Shown: piece by piece, positions 54,831 through 64,000 of the stretch
Numbering within the stretch: the first letter of the stretch is position 1
How the letters are laid out: each line of letters opens with the position of its first letter
NCBI GenBank assembly: GCA_014529385.2
Contig: CM043953.1
Coordinates: 108,072,549 to 108,136,548, forward strand
Reading direction: 5' to 3'
From: Adiantum capillus-veneris
Lineage: Eukaryota; Streptophyta; Polypodiopsida; Polypodiales; Pteridaceae
Length of the DNA stretch: 64,000 bases
Position numbers and translations under genes: made by a program
The notes under the pieces: model-generated
What the model was told of the DNA's origin: nothing
Seen by the model: the letters and a program-made list of their open reading frames with translations, nothing else
Databases searched by the model: none

Positions 54831-55486
54831 TGGAGGAGGAGGACCTAGCAGATACTCCTCAGATATTGGAACTTTACGTTGAGGCTTTCGGTCTAGCTTG
54901 GAATATTCCGAGAGATCTCGCAAATCAGCTGGGTTGAATCTGGTGCAGATGGGATTGCACAAGAGGGGAGTCACTCCGCTCGGTTGTCACAGATTACCCA
55001 CATAGAATAAAGTCACTGATTTTCCTTTGGATTTCAGGGATACTGGTGTTCCGATAGTATTCTGCTATATGACTTTATGAATGAAGTACTTTGAAATGGG
55101 AATTTTCGAAAATGACTCTAATTTATGTGTGCTCTCTCATGTGATTGTGTTTGAGTCAGGTTTGAAAGACGAAATGATTGCAGCATTTCGGTCTTGAGAT
55201 TCTGTGGACATGACAGCAATAGACATCAGTGAGATTCGATGTGGATCTAGATGTGATTGCTAAACACGTTGCAGAGAGATCATGGTCCCAGATCTCGGTG
55301 GATTTTATGTGCTTTGATTTGAATGTGATGTGGATGTTCAGTGACTGTCGTCTTTGTGCAAGTGATGAATTTGTGTCGTCTAATGCATCGGTACTTAGAG
55401 TCAGTGTCTACTGAACTGGTTTATGGCTTATGTCTGATTTTGCAAGCGTAATCGAGGGCGATTACAATTCTTTCAAGAGGGGGATA

Positions 55487-56069
55487 TGTCACAAAATGAT
55501 GACATGGCATTACCTCTTTGATCAAAGACTATTTGTATAAGTTGTTCCCAACTTATGGGGTTCCGTTCGATGAGGCCCAGGGGACACATAAGTAAATTAA
55601 AAAAGAAAGAGAAGGCCCAAAATAGCGTGGACTATTGACGTGGAAAAAATCCCGTAAAACGTGTTGGCGTGGCAGGTTGTACGGACGCCCGCTTTTTGTG
55701 CCACAAATCACTCTGGCTGGCCTGGAGCACAAGCTTTTGGGGCAGGATGCTTTTGAGACTTAAGGTTTTCATGTATTGCTTTTAGAAGGCCCAAAGCCTT
55801 TAAAGTTGTATTCAGAGGCCACACTCCATCAGTTTTTGCCAGAGAGCTCTGAGCAGAGAGGATCCTCGGACCTTGTACTTTGCTCAAGCATTAATATAAA
55901 AATAAATACCGAAAGGGGCACCAGACCTTGGGGCCAATACCTCTGGGCACGAAACTACGCCGGGCCGTATCGACTCTATTGAATTGTGATAAAGTTTGTG
56001 AAGTGTTTTTAAGTGATTCTCTCGTGTGTCGTGCCACATTACGGACTTGGGGTGTCCAAGTCTGTTACA
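55487..56069 (+). repeat. 3' LTR of Gypsy-4 (LTR-C, 583 bp)
   Basis: Preceded by a polypurine tract (CAAGAGGGGGATA, with upstream 'GGCGATTACAATTCTTT' shared with two other element ends). Starts TGTCACAAAATGATG and ends GTCTGTTACA, followed by TSD AGTTT. Its first ~135 bp match 50641-50775. Confidence 0.92.
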
Positions 56070-56524
56070 AGTTTTACCAACTTGCAAAGTGTTGTCAAGT
56101 GGCCTATTTTTTAAAGAAGAGTTTTCACCAACTTATGGGACCCCGTCCGATGGTGCCCAAGTGACCTAAAGGCATTAAAATAAAGCATCCAAAGCGGAGA
56201 AATGATGACGTAGCAAACTGTACGGAATTCCCGGAATTCGCGCTCACATGATGATGTGGCAAGTCTAATCTTGGTGCAAGTTTGAGGATAGAAAGCGAGT
56301 CGTCTTTTTGAGCTCGACTGATGTCCAGATTGCTTTTCATGTTTGAATTTGTTGGAGAACTTGTTTGGTGATCTTGTTTGGAATTTGTTTGAAAAGGATG
56401 GTATCTGTTTTGAACCTGTCTTGGTGCTGATTTGAAATATTTGACTATAATTTTAATTCTGGCTTCAATACTTGGTGATTTACTCCTCGGTGGAGTAGTG
56501 AGAAATGTTGTTTTGGTATTGTCT

Positions 56525-56765
56525 CAACCTCGGAACGACGTAAACGGGATGTCTGAAAACCTTGGAACGACGTAGACGGGATGTCTGGGGAGTGTTTCAT
56601 TGTATGCTTGAAAACCTCGGAACGATGTAGATGAATGTTTGAGGAGCGTTTTGTTCTCTGCTTAAAAACCTTAGAACGACACAGTTGGGATGTCTGGGGA
56701 GCATTTCATTGTATGCTTGAACCTCCAAGTGACGCAGACTGCGGTCTGGGGAGCGTTTGGTTGTA
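56525..56765. repeat. Minisatellite, ~60-bp unit, about four copies
   Basis: Unit approximates 'CCTCGGAACGACGTAGACGG' then 'GATGTCTGGGGAGTGTTTCA' then 'TTGTATGCTTGAAAA'. Copies are diverged and one is truncated. The same array occurs at 58805-59015. Confidence 0.88.
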
Positions 56766-56957
56766 TTAGTCTTTTGAACTCATGGCCCGAACCTTTTTAG
56801 GTTATTTGCGGGGGTGGGGGGGTGTGACGAGGTAGTCATTGAGTAGCTTCATATCGCAGACCATTTGTCTCGGGGGAGTGCTCAGCGGCGCTGTTCGTTG
56901 TGTCTTGTAACATGCATATGTGAGCATTTGTGCTGCATTGTGATGTGCCAACCACTG

Positions 56958-57098
56958 AATACTCCTTATTGGATGAGATTTTTCTGGGAAGCCAACGACC
57001 CAGAATATCAAGAGCTTTGATCTGGAATGAGACTCCTTATTGGATGAGATTTTTGGGAAGCCAACGACACAGGATATCAAGAGCTCCCGTTTGGAATG
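56958..57098. repeat. 70-bp tandem duplication
   Basis: 'ACTCCTTATTGGATGAGATT' begins both halves (about 56960 and 57030) and 'GGAATGAG' ends both. The copies differ by a 3-bp indel and a few changes. Confidence 0.88.
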
Positions 57099-57220
57099 AG
57101 AAAACTTATTGTCCCTCAGATTGACCCTCATAACGACCATCGAAAACTTTTGAGCTAACTTGAGTTGTTTTGCATATATACGGTAACCGCGGACGATTAC
57201 TTTCTTTCAAGAAGGGGGGA

Positions 57221-57568
57221 TGTCACAAATTGCTGACGTGTCAAGCCACTAAAGAATGAAGCCAACCTCTAGATCCCGGTCGAGAGGCCTAAACCTTAAG
57301 TGAAGAAGGAGCTGCAGCAGAAGAAGTTTTACCAACTTGCAAAGTCTTGCTGAGTGGCCTACTTTTTAAAGAAGAGTTCCCACCAACTTACGAGACCCCA
57401 TCCGGGGCCCAAGTGACCTAAAGGCATTAAAATAAAGCACCCAGAGCGGCAAATTGATGATGTGGCAATCTGTACGAAATTCGCAAAATTTGTGTTCACA
57501 TGATGACGAGGCATTGAACGGATTTCCGCAATTTGCACTGACATGATGACGTTGTGAGAGTGTGCTTG

Positions 57569-57625
<57 letters not shown>

Positions 57626-57899
57626 ACAAACGCAAGATGTGAAAAGAGGGGGCGATTAGTCCCCCCCTGACTACCAGAGCAAGAGACCCAATACACAGAG
57701 CGATGGGAGTTATACCTTGTTGAAGCAATATAAAGATTGAAAGGGGTGCCAGGGTTTGGGGCCAATGCTCTCTTGGGATGAAACTCCGCCACTTCTGTCT
57801 TGTGTATCGTGCATCTCTTTCAGTTCAATTGTTATTTGAAGTGCTTAAAGTTGTTCAATCTGTTCTTTTCCGTTGACACGTGGTGCCCTTCCCGTTACA
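57221..57899 (+). repeat. Complete LTR-A (679 bp) containing (GA)n
   Basis: Bounded by TGTCAC and TTACA, with polypurine tract on the left and primer-binding site on the right. Internal (GA)n at about 57570-57622. 'GGGGCCAATG' near 57760 is shared with LTR-C (55930) and, inverted, with 60968. Confidence 0.9.
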
Positions 57900-57900
57900 A

Positions 57901-57912
57901 TGGTATCAGAGC
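57901..57912 (+). promoter_or_regulatory. Primer-binding site (initiator tRNA-Met)
   Basis: TGGTATCAGAGC, the canonical plant LTR-retrotransposon primer site complementary to the 3' end of initiator methionine tRNA, one base after the LTR end. Confidence 0.95.
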
Positions 57913-59466
57913 TCAAGTACCGGTCCTATCAAAGAGCAAACAGAGCAAGATGGCGCTTTCAAAATTTGCAAAAATTTTATTCAAAGGATCTTCGTGCCCT
58001 TGCCACGGACTTACTATCCCCTCCCACCCTTAGTCCATCACGCATCGGGCGCGCTTCCGTCTTCATTGCTCTGTCTTAAGGGACATAAGCCATAAAGAAT
58101 CCAAGACCACTTGCAAGAGAAGGATCAAAGATTTTTTTTGAGCGACCCGTTTCTCAGAGGCAGTGCCATGAAGTAGTGGATGTTTATAGCTACCAAGTCG
58201 CACACTCCAAGGACTTGGTGAGCTTTCAAGAAAATTTTTGACTGAAGTTACATGCCTTCAGACATCTTCCTTTGGGTGTGCAGCTTCTGGCAGAGTGGGG
58301 TATCGTGAAATACTTGCCATGAAACCCTAGCTTATTACAACTTGAAATTTATCGGCATCTCTCAGCAGGTGTCTCTTCTCAAAGTGATAACCTTGGAGGC
58401 CGAGTGTGATTGCTATATCTTGGGGCTACCATCACCGCTACGGGAACACTGTCTGTCCAAGCCAGTATCGACCATTCAAGAGCTTATAGACCGTGCTGTA
58501 GTCGGCTCTAACCTTATGGAAGAAATCTAACCCTAATTTTAGTGTAGGTTTTAGGACGGAAGCGGAGTCAACTTTCGAGCTCGACTAACATTGAGAATGC
58601 TTTTTAGATTGATTAAGACACCTTTTAAATTTTGTTTGAGAATCTGTTTGAGAAATTGTTTGGTGATTCTGTTTGAAATTCGTTTGAAATGGATGGTATT
58701 TGTTTTAAACCTATCTTGTTGCCGATTTGAAATGCTTAAATACTGGTTTCAATGATTGGTGATTTACTCTCGGGCGGAGTGGTGAGAAATGCTATTTTGG
58801 TATTGTCTGAACCTTCGAACAACGTAGACAGGATGTCTGGGGAGTGTTTTGTTGGACGCTTGAAAACCTCCAAACGACGCAGACGAGATGTTTGGGGCGT
58901 GTTTCGTTGTACGCTAGAAAACCTTCGAATGACGCAGATGGAATGTCTAGGGAGCAATTGGTTGTATGCTTGAAACCTCCAAGCAACGCAGGCTGTGGTC
59001 TGGGGAGCGTTTGGTTGTATTAATCCTTTGAGCTCATGCCAAACCTTTTTAGGTTATTTGCGGGGGGAGTGACGAGGTATCGTTGAGTAGCTTCATAACG
59101 TAGACTGTCTGTCGTGGGGCAGTGCTTAGCAGCGTTGTTCATTGTGTATTGTAACATGCATATGTGCATTTGTGTTGCGTTGTGATGTGGCAACCTCTTT
59201 CTCATTGGGTGAGATTGCCTGGGTATGTAATTTTAATGCATCGAGACACCGGTTGAAAAATAGCGCGGTCTGGGTGTGATGGCTAATTTTGCTACGTAAG
59301 AATATCAAGACCTCCAATATGGAATGAGACACCTGTTACAGATCAGTGTGGTTTGGGTGTGATATTGATTGTCCCTCAGAATGTCCCCTTGGAAATTTTT
59401 GAGCTAGCTTGAGTTATTTTGCAAATATATTGTAATCGCGGACAATTACTCTCTCAAGAAGGGGGA
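57913..59466 (+). pseudogene. LTR-A element body: gag fragment fused to 3' UTR
   Basis: 57913-58530 follows the primer site. Frame 58342-58530 ('TLEAECDCYILGLPSPLREH') and the preceding text look like a gag capsid end. From 58555 the sequence matches 56290 onward, including the minisatellite (58805-59015) and the polypurine tract (59455-59466). All of pol is missing, so this is an internally deleted element. Confidence 0.75.
58805..59015. repeat. Second copy of the ~60-bp minisatellite
   Basis: Same unit and context as 56525-56765, in the duplicated 3' UTR, with about three to four diverged units. Confidence 0.85.
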
Positions 59467-60616
59467 TGTCACGTGCACATCTAACCCCCTATGTGTACGT
59501 GGACAAGCTTCTTCATGACATGGGTTCAGTTCAGTTAGCTTGAAGTGTTCTGGCACTTTTGTGAGTTCTGTTCACAGACCGTGTATGTCCAGACACTTAG
59601 AGTAGATGCATATCCTCTGGTTGCACACAAGATGATCATCAGATTATCATCAGAACCCATCAGGAGCATTTTTACAGTGCATAGACCTATTTTCCGTATT
59701 TTAGGCATTTTTCACTCATTATTAATAAGTGATTTAGTTGGGAAACTGGGTAGGGCAATTTAGCCAAGCCACTATATAAGAAAACCTAGCGCTAGCACTT
59801 TTTGACAGAAGAGGCAGCAGGGACCAGGCGTCCGACAGTGCACCTTCTCAACAAGACTCCCTGGCAGGCAACCTAGCATTTTCAGCCACAAGGACCAGCC
59901 AGCGTTTTTCATCCAACGCAGATCAGCCCCAACATTTTTCAGCATTGCAGATCAGCCTGGCGACAACAGAACCCATAGCGTTTTTGCAGCAGGACAATAG
60001 ATCAGCCTAGCGTTTTGCACATTCTCCGCAACAGATTCAGCCCTAGCTTCAGCGTTTTCAGTTTTCAGCCTATAGACATCGAAGAACAGCCCCCAAACCT
60101 CGCAAATCTCACCTTCCCGCAGCAGATCCTCGCCGCAAGGTCAAATCAGCAAGCATTTGCAGATTCATCCGCTATTCGCAGATTTCAGCATCTGCGTTTT
60201 CAGCGCATCATCGTCCCGTCGTCGTCACCAACACAGAGTCAAAATTCAGCAGATACAAGATTTGCAGATTTCAGCCCTTAGCGTTTTCAAATTTCAGCCC
60301 GCGTCGCCGTCCCCTTCGTCGTCAACATTGTCGGCAAGTCCATTGCATTGTAGAGATTTGTAGACCGCTCTCGCCATAGAGAGTGGGGCCTTCAGAGGAG
60401 GGTTTGACAACTTTTCTGGTGTCGTATTCTTCTCTCTCTATCTCTCAGTATCAACACCTTCATTCACAGTGTTTATCCACTTTGTTTGTGATCATTTGCA
60501 CTCTCTCACTAAAGGAACGGAAGGCTCTCCCTTCCGTAAGTAAAAGGAACCCTTGAGCACAGTTCGGAGCACTCATCTTGAGCAAAGTTCAACATTCACA
60601 TCCGTTGCACCTTACA
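59467..60616 (+). repeat. LTR-B (about 1.15 kb)
   Basis: Starts TGTCACGTGCACATC right after the LTR-A element's polypurine tract and ends GCACCTTACA. The interior differs from LTR-A. It has GGGTAGGGCAATTTA (59748-59762) and TATATAAG (59773) as a probable promoter, then a CAGC/TTTTC-rich region. Its last ~257 bp (60360-60616) are repeated at 60695-60951. Confidence 0.7.
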
Positions 60617-60622
60617 AGGGGA

Positions 60623-60951
60623 TGTCACAAATTGCTGATGTGTCAAGCCAGTGAAGATTTGAGCCGACTTACAGATCCTGATCGAGTGGCTTAAACAATA
60701 GTAGACCGCTCTCGCCATAGAGAGTGGGGCCTTCGGAGGAGGGTTTGACAACTTTTCTGTCGTATTCTTCTCTCTCTATCTCTCAGTCTCAGCACCTTCA
60801 TTCACTGTGTTCACCACTTTGTTTGTGTTCATTGCACTCTCTCACTGAAGGAACGGAAGGCTCTCCCTTCCGTAAGTAAAAGGACCCCTTGAGCACAGTT
60901 CGGAGCACTCATCTTGAGCAAAGTTCAACATTGACTTCCGCTGCACCTTAC
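60623..60951 (+). repeat. Chimeric LTR (LTR-A start joined to LTR-B end)
   Basis: 60623-60693 matches the first ~75 bp of LTR-A (TGTCACAAATTGCTGATG..). From 'TAGTAGACCGCTCTCGCC' onward it matches the 3' part of LTR-B (60360-60616) to the terminal CACCTTACA. A recombination or template-switch junction is therefore at about 60693-60700. Confidence 0.85.
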
Positions 60952-61398
60952 ATCCACTCCTAGAAGGCATTGGCCCCAAACTATGGCGCCTCTTTCGGTA
61001 TTTCTTTATATTGCTTCCACAAAGTACAAGCTCTAGGAACTCTGCTGTGCTTTTCCACGCGGTAGAATGCCCACAGAAAGGGCTCACACATCATATTTGA
61101 AGGCCCTTGTCCTTTCCAAAAGCATCTCACATGAAAAGCGTTAGTTCTTAAAGCATCCGGTCCAAAAGCAAGCACCTTGCTTTATTCGGCCAATGATTTG
61201 TAAGTTGGTTGGGTTAGGAATTTTAATCATAACCCCTTTCGTCTTTTAGGCCCCTTGGCCATCTTCAGTAAGTTGGTCTTTTTTTTTTCTTCTTCTTCTT
61301 CTGCTAGGGTTTAGGCCCCTCGGCTGCTAGGGTTGGGCTCGGGGAGAGTCCTAACCCCCTTGGTCTTAAGTAGTTGACACATCAGTAGTTTGTGACGT
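60952..61398 (-). repeat. Inverted LTR-A-like copy
   Basis: On the minus strand it begins at about 61398 with GTCACAAACTACTGATGTGT, matching the LTR-A start. It contains 'GCAGAAGAAGAAG' and near its end 'AATATAAAGAAATACCGAAA' and 'TTTGGGGCCAATGCC', all in LTR-A/C order. It therefore faces the chimeric LTR tail to tail at about 60951. Confidence 0.8.
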
Positions 61399-61404
61399 TG
61401 TTGC

Positions 61405-61985
61405 CGCATAGTGTAATGTCTCTGTCAATATTTGGGTGAGCTCCTCTAGTGGCTGTCCCGGCTCCTCTGTGCACAATCATTTGTAAATCCCATCTTTGTA
61501 AACACCATCATCAGTCTTTGGAGTGAAGATGTAGTGAGGAGGTGCAAATACTCGTGCCACGTGAGCTGTACTGAACCGAAAAGAGATAGTTGGTGTGAGT
61601 GCATGGTCTTGGGAACATTTAGCCAGTCCCATGTCTTTGACACCTAGCTCTCTCAACATTTGGTTTGCATTGTCATAGAATACTGTTTGGGAGTGGCCTG
61701 TCCTGACATTAAAATCCCCCAGAAGGGTGATATCCCCTTCCCTGGAGAATTCCCATATTTCATCATCTAAACCGAGAAAGGGGACTGCCCTCTAGAAGTC
61801 GCATAGACCGAAGTGCTGGGCGCAAACTAGCATGTCGCAGTATATAGGTATCTGGCTGTCTCTGCCCTCAATCTCACCCACATGTATCTAGCTTGCTCGT
61901 CTCTGCAAACAATGCGTAAGAGTGGCTACAGGTCTTCCTGAACAAAACTGCTACTCCCCCCGGACCAGAGAGAGAGAGAGAGTTA
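61405..61985 (-). pseudogene. LINE endonuclease (EEP) fragment
   Basis: Minus-strand pieces: 61874-62077 includes 'SGPGGVAVLFRKTCSHSYAL', the typical LINE EN segment, and around 61745-61700 'ITLLGDFNVRTGHSQTV' holds the GDFN motif. 61446-61659 continues the domain ('FSTAHVARVFAPPHYIF'). Stops and phase changes break it. A (GA)n at about 61966-61981 sits at its 5' limit. It lies downstream of the RT copy at 62156-64000, so it belongs to a second, truncated LINE. Confidence 0.75.
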
Positions 61986-62155
61986 TGATATGATATATTA
62001 ACGTCTTCAAAAGGCCAAAATGACCTATGAGACCAGCTGATACAAAGTGGTGAAACTAGTACAATGTCTGAATACAAAAGTACAAAGGTACTGAATGCAA
62101 AAAATAAAAATGAGAAGTGAGTAGTGACAGTGAAAATGAAGTGTAGAGTAAGTTC
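61986..62155. other. LINE 3' UTR candidate
   Basis: Between the RT stop and the next EN fragment. A/T-rich; on the minus strand it reads 'TCATATCATAACTCTCTCTC' into the EN copy. No poly(A) in element direction is obvious. Confidence 0.4.
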
Positions 62156-64000
62156 TCAATGACACTCCGGATGTTGTGCTAGGATGTCCCTGATCCTCTG
62201 CTGAAGTCTCCGTCGATGGAGTGTGCTCCTGTGTCTCGGTCGTGGTCGCCTCGATCTCCCAAGCTCAATTGCCTTGTCAATGAGGGTGCCTCTGGTATGC
62301 ACGCGGGCACAACTCTGCGCTGGTGGCTGCTCTCCTGGCTTTCCCGATCCAAAGAAATCTGTGATCGGTCTCTGTGACTGTCGTGTCCCATGTTTCCTCA
62401 ACAGACTATCCCTATGCCGCTGTAGCTCAAGTAGATATAAGCCAAGGCATCTCTGATCCTCATACTTCATGAATCTATCTAGGGGTCCAAAGCCCTCCCT
62501 GAATAAGCAATGGAAGCGCCCTCGTATCTCATAATACACAGTGCAGTGGCATATGTAATGTAACTTTGTCTCTACCGCATAATTTACATATCCTGCTCTC
62601 CGGTGGTATCCCTCTGAATCTGCCCGTCTCAATCTCCAAATAGTGCGAGGATGTGCGGATCTGACCTATAGCGCATCGCAAACTATGAGACAGATGAGTG
62701 TCCATGTAGCTCGGACGAATCACAAACCCATCTCCCGAGAGTTGGAGAAAATGCTCCTTGTAGAAAGCCATCTTCGTGCCCAACTCCTGCACTGGCTCTA
62801 CCCATGTCCTCCTGGTGTCCAACTGTATAAGATCCTGACGAATAAGTCTAGTGATCTCCGTCCGTGTGACTGGTAGTGAAGGTGCATCCAGGGAATACTG
62901 AAAAGGAGGCAGTCTATCTAGGCTGAAACCATGCCTCTGAAACCAAGAGGTCATGTGCGCATACCAACATGATGTGTCTCCCTGCGTCGCTAACTGTCTA
63001 GAAGACTCGAGAGCCAATCTAGCGTATCTGCCTCCACGTGTATCCCATAGGCTGTGCAAAAAGGACACTGATCTGGTAATAGCCTCAATCTCTATAGGAG
63101 GGGCTGCTAGCTCCGCTCGAATAATCGCATGTGGTACGGAGGACTTGGCTCTAATCATCCGAGAGATCATAGATACCAAGGGCATCTCCATGTTCCTCCA
63201 CCTGTCATGATCCACAGATGGTCCCCACACCTGTACCCCATAAAGTAGAGCTGAAGTAACCAAAGTATCAAAAAGCCATAGCTTTGTTCGTGGTTCCTGA
63301 AACTGAACCTGCGAACACATCCTCTCTAGCCCTCCCAGTGCTGCATATGCTCTAGACAGTCTAGTCTCTGCTGCTCTCCTCAAAGCAAACCTCGGTCCCG
63401 AGAATACCACCCCAAGATATGTATATGCATCTGTGTATTCCACAGTGTCCTAACCATAGACGAGTGTAGGTGCCGATCTCCTGACCCACTGCGGAGTAGT
63501 GTTAAACACCATAACCTTGGTTTTACCAAGGTTCACAGACAATCTACTATCCTCCGCAAAGCTGTGTAATGCATCCAACTGTCTCTGCATGCCCTCTGGT
63601 GACTTTGATATCAACACAATATCATCAGCATATAGTAACAAAGGGATCCATGTCCCTGCTAGCTGAGCACCTCTGTCGCCTTCTCTGTCAATGTAGTCAG
63701 AAACCTCATCTACATACATACCAAATAGTGTAGGGGACAGAGGACACCCCTGCTTCACACCAATAGTGGAATGCACAATGTCAGAAATCCCCTCAGGAGT
63801 GCGTACGTGGCCAATCACTGAGCCGTATAAAGCCATGATCCCCCAAATGATCTCTGTGGGCACTCTCAACTCTTGTAACCTGCGCATCAATCTGGCTCTC
63901 GGTACTGTGTCGAATGCTTTGCGGAAATCCACAAAGCAACAATATATCCGTCTCCCATGTGCCCTACCCTCCTCAATAATGGCTCTGAGTGTAAGAATAT
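62156..64000 (-). pseudogene. LINE reverse transcriptase and C-terminal zinc domain (runs off window)
   Basis: The minus-strand frame enters from beyond 64000. RT motifs: 'YCCFVDFRKAFDTVPRARL' (63965-63890), 'GVKQGCPLSPTLFGMYVDE' and 'LLLYADDIVLISK' (active-site Y-A-D-D). A TAG at 63450 interrupts an otherwise continuous frame into 62529-63443, which carries thumb sequence ('LLYGVQVWGPSVD') and ends with 'SRICKLCG'. After a one-base shift, 62156-62632 completes a CCHC-type C-terminal zinc motif ('LHYICHCTVYYEIRGRFHC') and a basic tail with the natural stop at 62156. Only two lesions are seen in ~1.8 kb, so it is fairly young. 3' UTR and tail would be below 62155. Confidence 0.9.

Larger units (their letters stand above)
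50641..56069 (+). mobile_element. Ty3/gypsy element 'Gypsy-4' nested in an LTR-A, TSD AGTTT
   Basis: LTRs begin TGTCCCGAAATGATG (50641) and TGTCACAAAATGATG (55487). The right LTR runs to TTACA at 56069. AGTTT at 50636-50640 and 56070-56074 is the 5-bp target duplication, and the flanks rejoin to a continuous LTR-A. The left LTR is cut after ~135 bp (about 50775), where gag sequence starts, so the rest of the LTR, the primer site and leader are deleted. Interior order is gag, protease, RT, RNase H, integrase. Confidence 0.92.
56070..57899 (+). mobile_element. LTR-A gypsy element remainder: LTR stump, 3' UTR with minisatellite, full LTR-A
   Basis: 56070-56265 continues the split LTR-A (matches 57327-57520). 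It then jumps to 3' untranslated sequence (56290-57220), so PBS, gag and pol are deleted. 57221-57899 is a complete LTR-A (TGTCACAAATTG...CCCGTTACA, 679 bp) preceded by a polypurine tract (CAAGAAGGGGGGA) and followed, after one base, by a primer-binding site at 57901. The last fact means this LTR also acts as the 5' LTR of the next block: a tandem LTR-body-LTR-body array. Confidence 0.8.

Noticed and set aside
56525-59015. CRISPR-like repeat array
   Set aside because: The units are contiguous ~60-bp minisatellite repeats without unique spacers, in a plant retroelement.
42197-64000. Second exon of the RING gene
   Set aside because: I searched by eye for the expected D-C-I-G-S-A-F-N and C-P-N-C coding pattern on the plus strand and did not find it.

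Overview
The window looks like an intergenic-to-intronic stretch of a large, repeat-choked land-plant nuclear genome. The evidence is spliced GT-AG introns, an exon of a plant-type RING ubiquitin-ligase gene, Ty3/gypsy (including a chromodomain chromovirus), Ty1/copia, LINE, SINE-like and Helitron elements, and very long GA/TC/CA/TG microsatellites. Nothing bacterial is present. The lineage cannot be fixed from sequence alone. The DHG-type gypsy protease and an animal-style Helitron would suit a seed-free plant (fern, lycophyte, bryophyte), but that is inference.

Layout. 1-8597: decayed gypsy element on the minus strand with ~2.3 kb LTRs (left LTR cut by the window edge). 8598-14160: mostly non-coding, with a CA-rich tract and a gypsy remnant (10860-11669). 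14166-18360: pyrimidine-rich block holding a decayed coiled-coil coding fragment split by a poly(A) retroposon with a 16-bp target duplication and a long hairpin, then an inverted-repeat unit around a tRNA-like SINE head. 19200-19480: minus-strand SINE-like unit. 20400-28143: minus-strand gypsy pieces, the largest with gag, three zinc knuckles and protease, interrupted by a fold-back of LTR sequence. 30165-37479: minus-strand rolling-circle transposon (Helitron/Helentron type) coding for an intron-containing RPA70-like protein, a Rep-helicase, and a C-terminal endonuclease (EEP) domain. 39418-40973: recently inserted short copia derivative with intact TSD and an inverted RT segment. 42055-42196: first exon of an RFI2-like RING gene ending in a splice donor; the rest of the gene is not seen in the window. 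43681-48270: decayed chromovirus. 49500-61398: nest in which a copia element was hit by an LTR-A gypsy element, whose LTR was hit by another gypsy element (50641-56069, TSD AGTTT), followed by tandem, chimeric and inverted LTR blocks. 61405-64000: minus-strand LINE pieces (an endonuclease fragment lying downstream of an RT-bearing copy that runs off the window).

Almost every coding region carries nonsense or frameshift lesions, so the window is largely a TE graveyard. The most interesting unit is the Helitron: its Rep-helicase looks like the animal 'Helentron' type (DUF6570-like region, HUH, two tyrosines, Pif1 helicase, EEP nuclease), yet it travels with an RPA-like gene as plant Helitrons do. 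It has only a handful of lesions. The only plausible host gene is the RING exon; if it is live, its first intron holds more than 20 kb of nested transposons.
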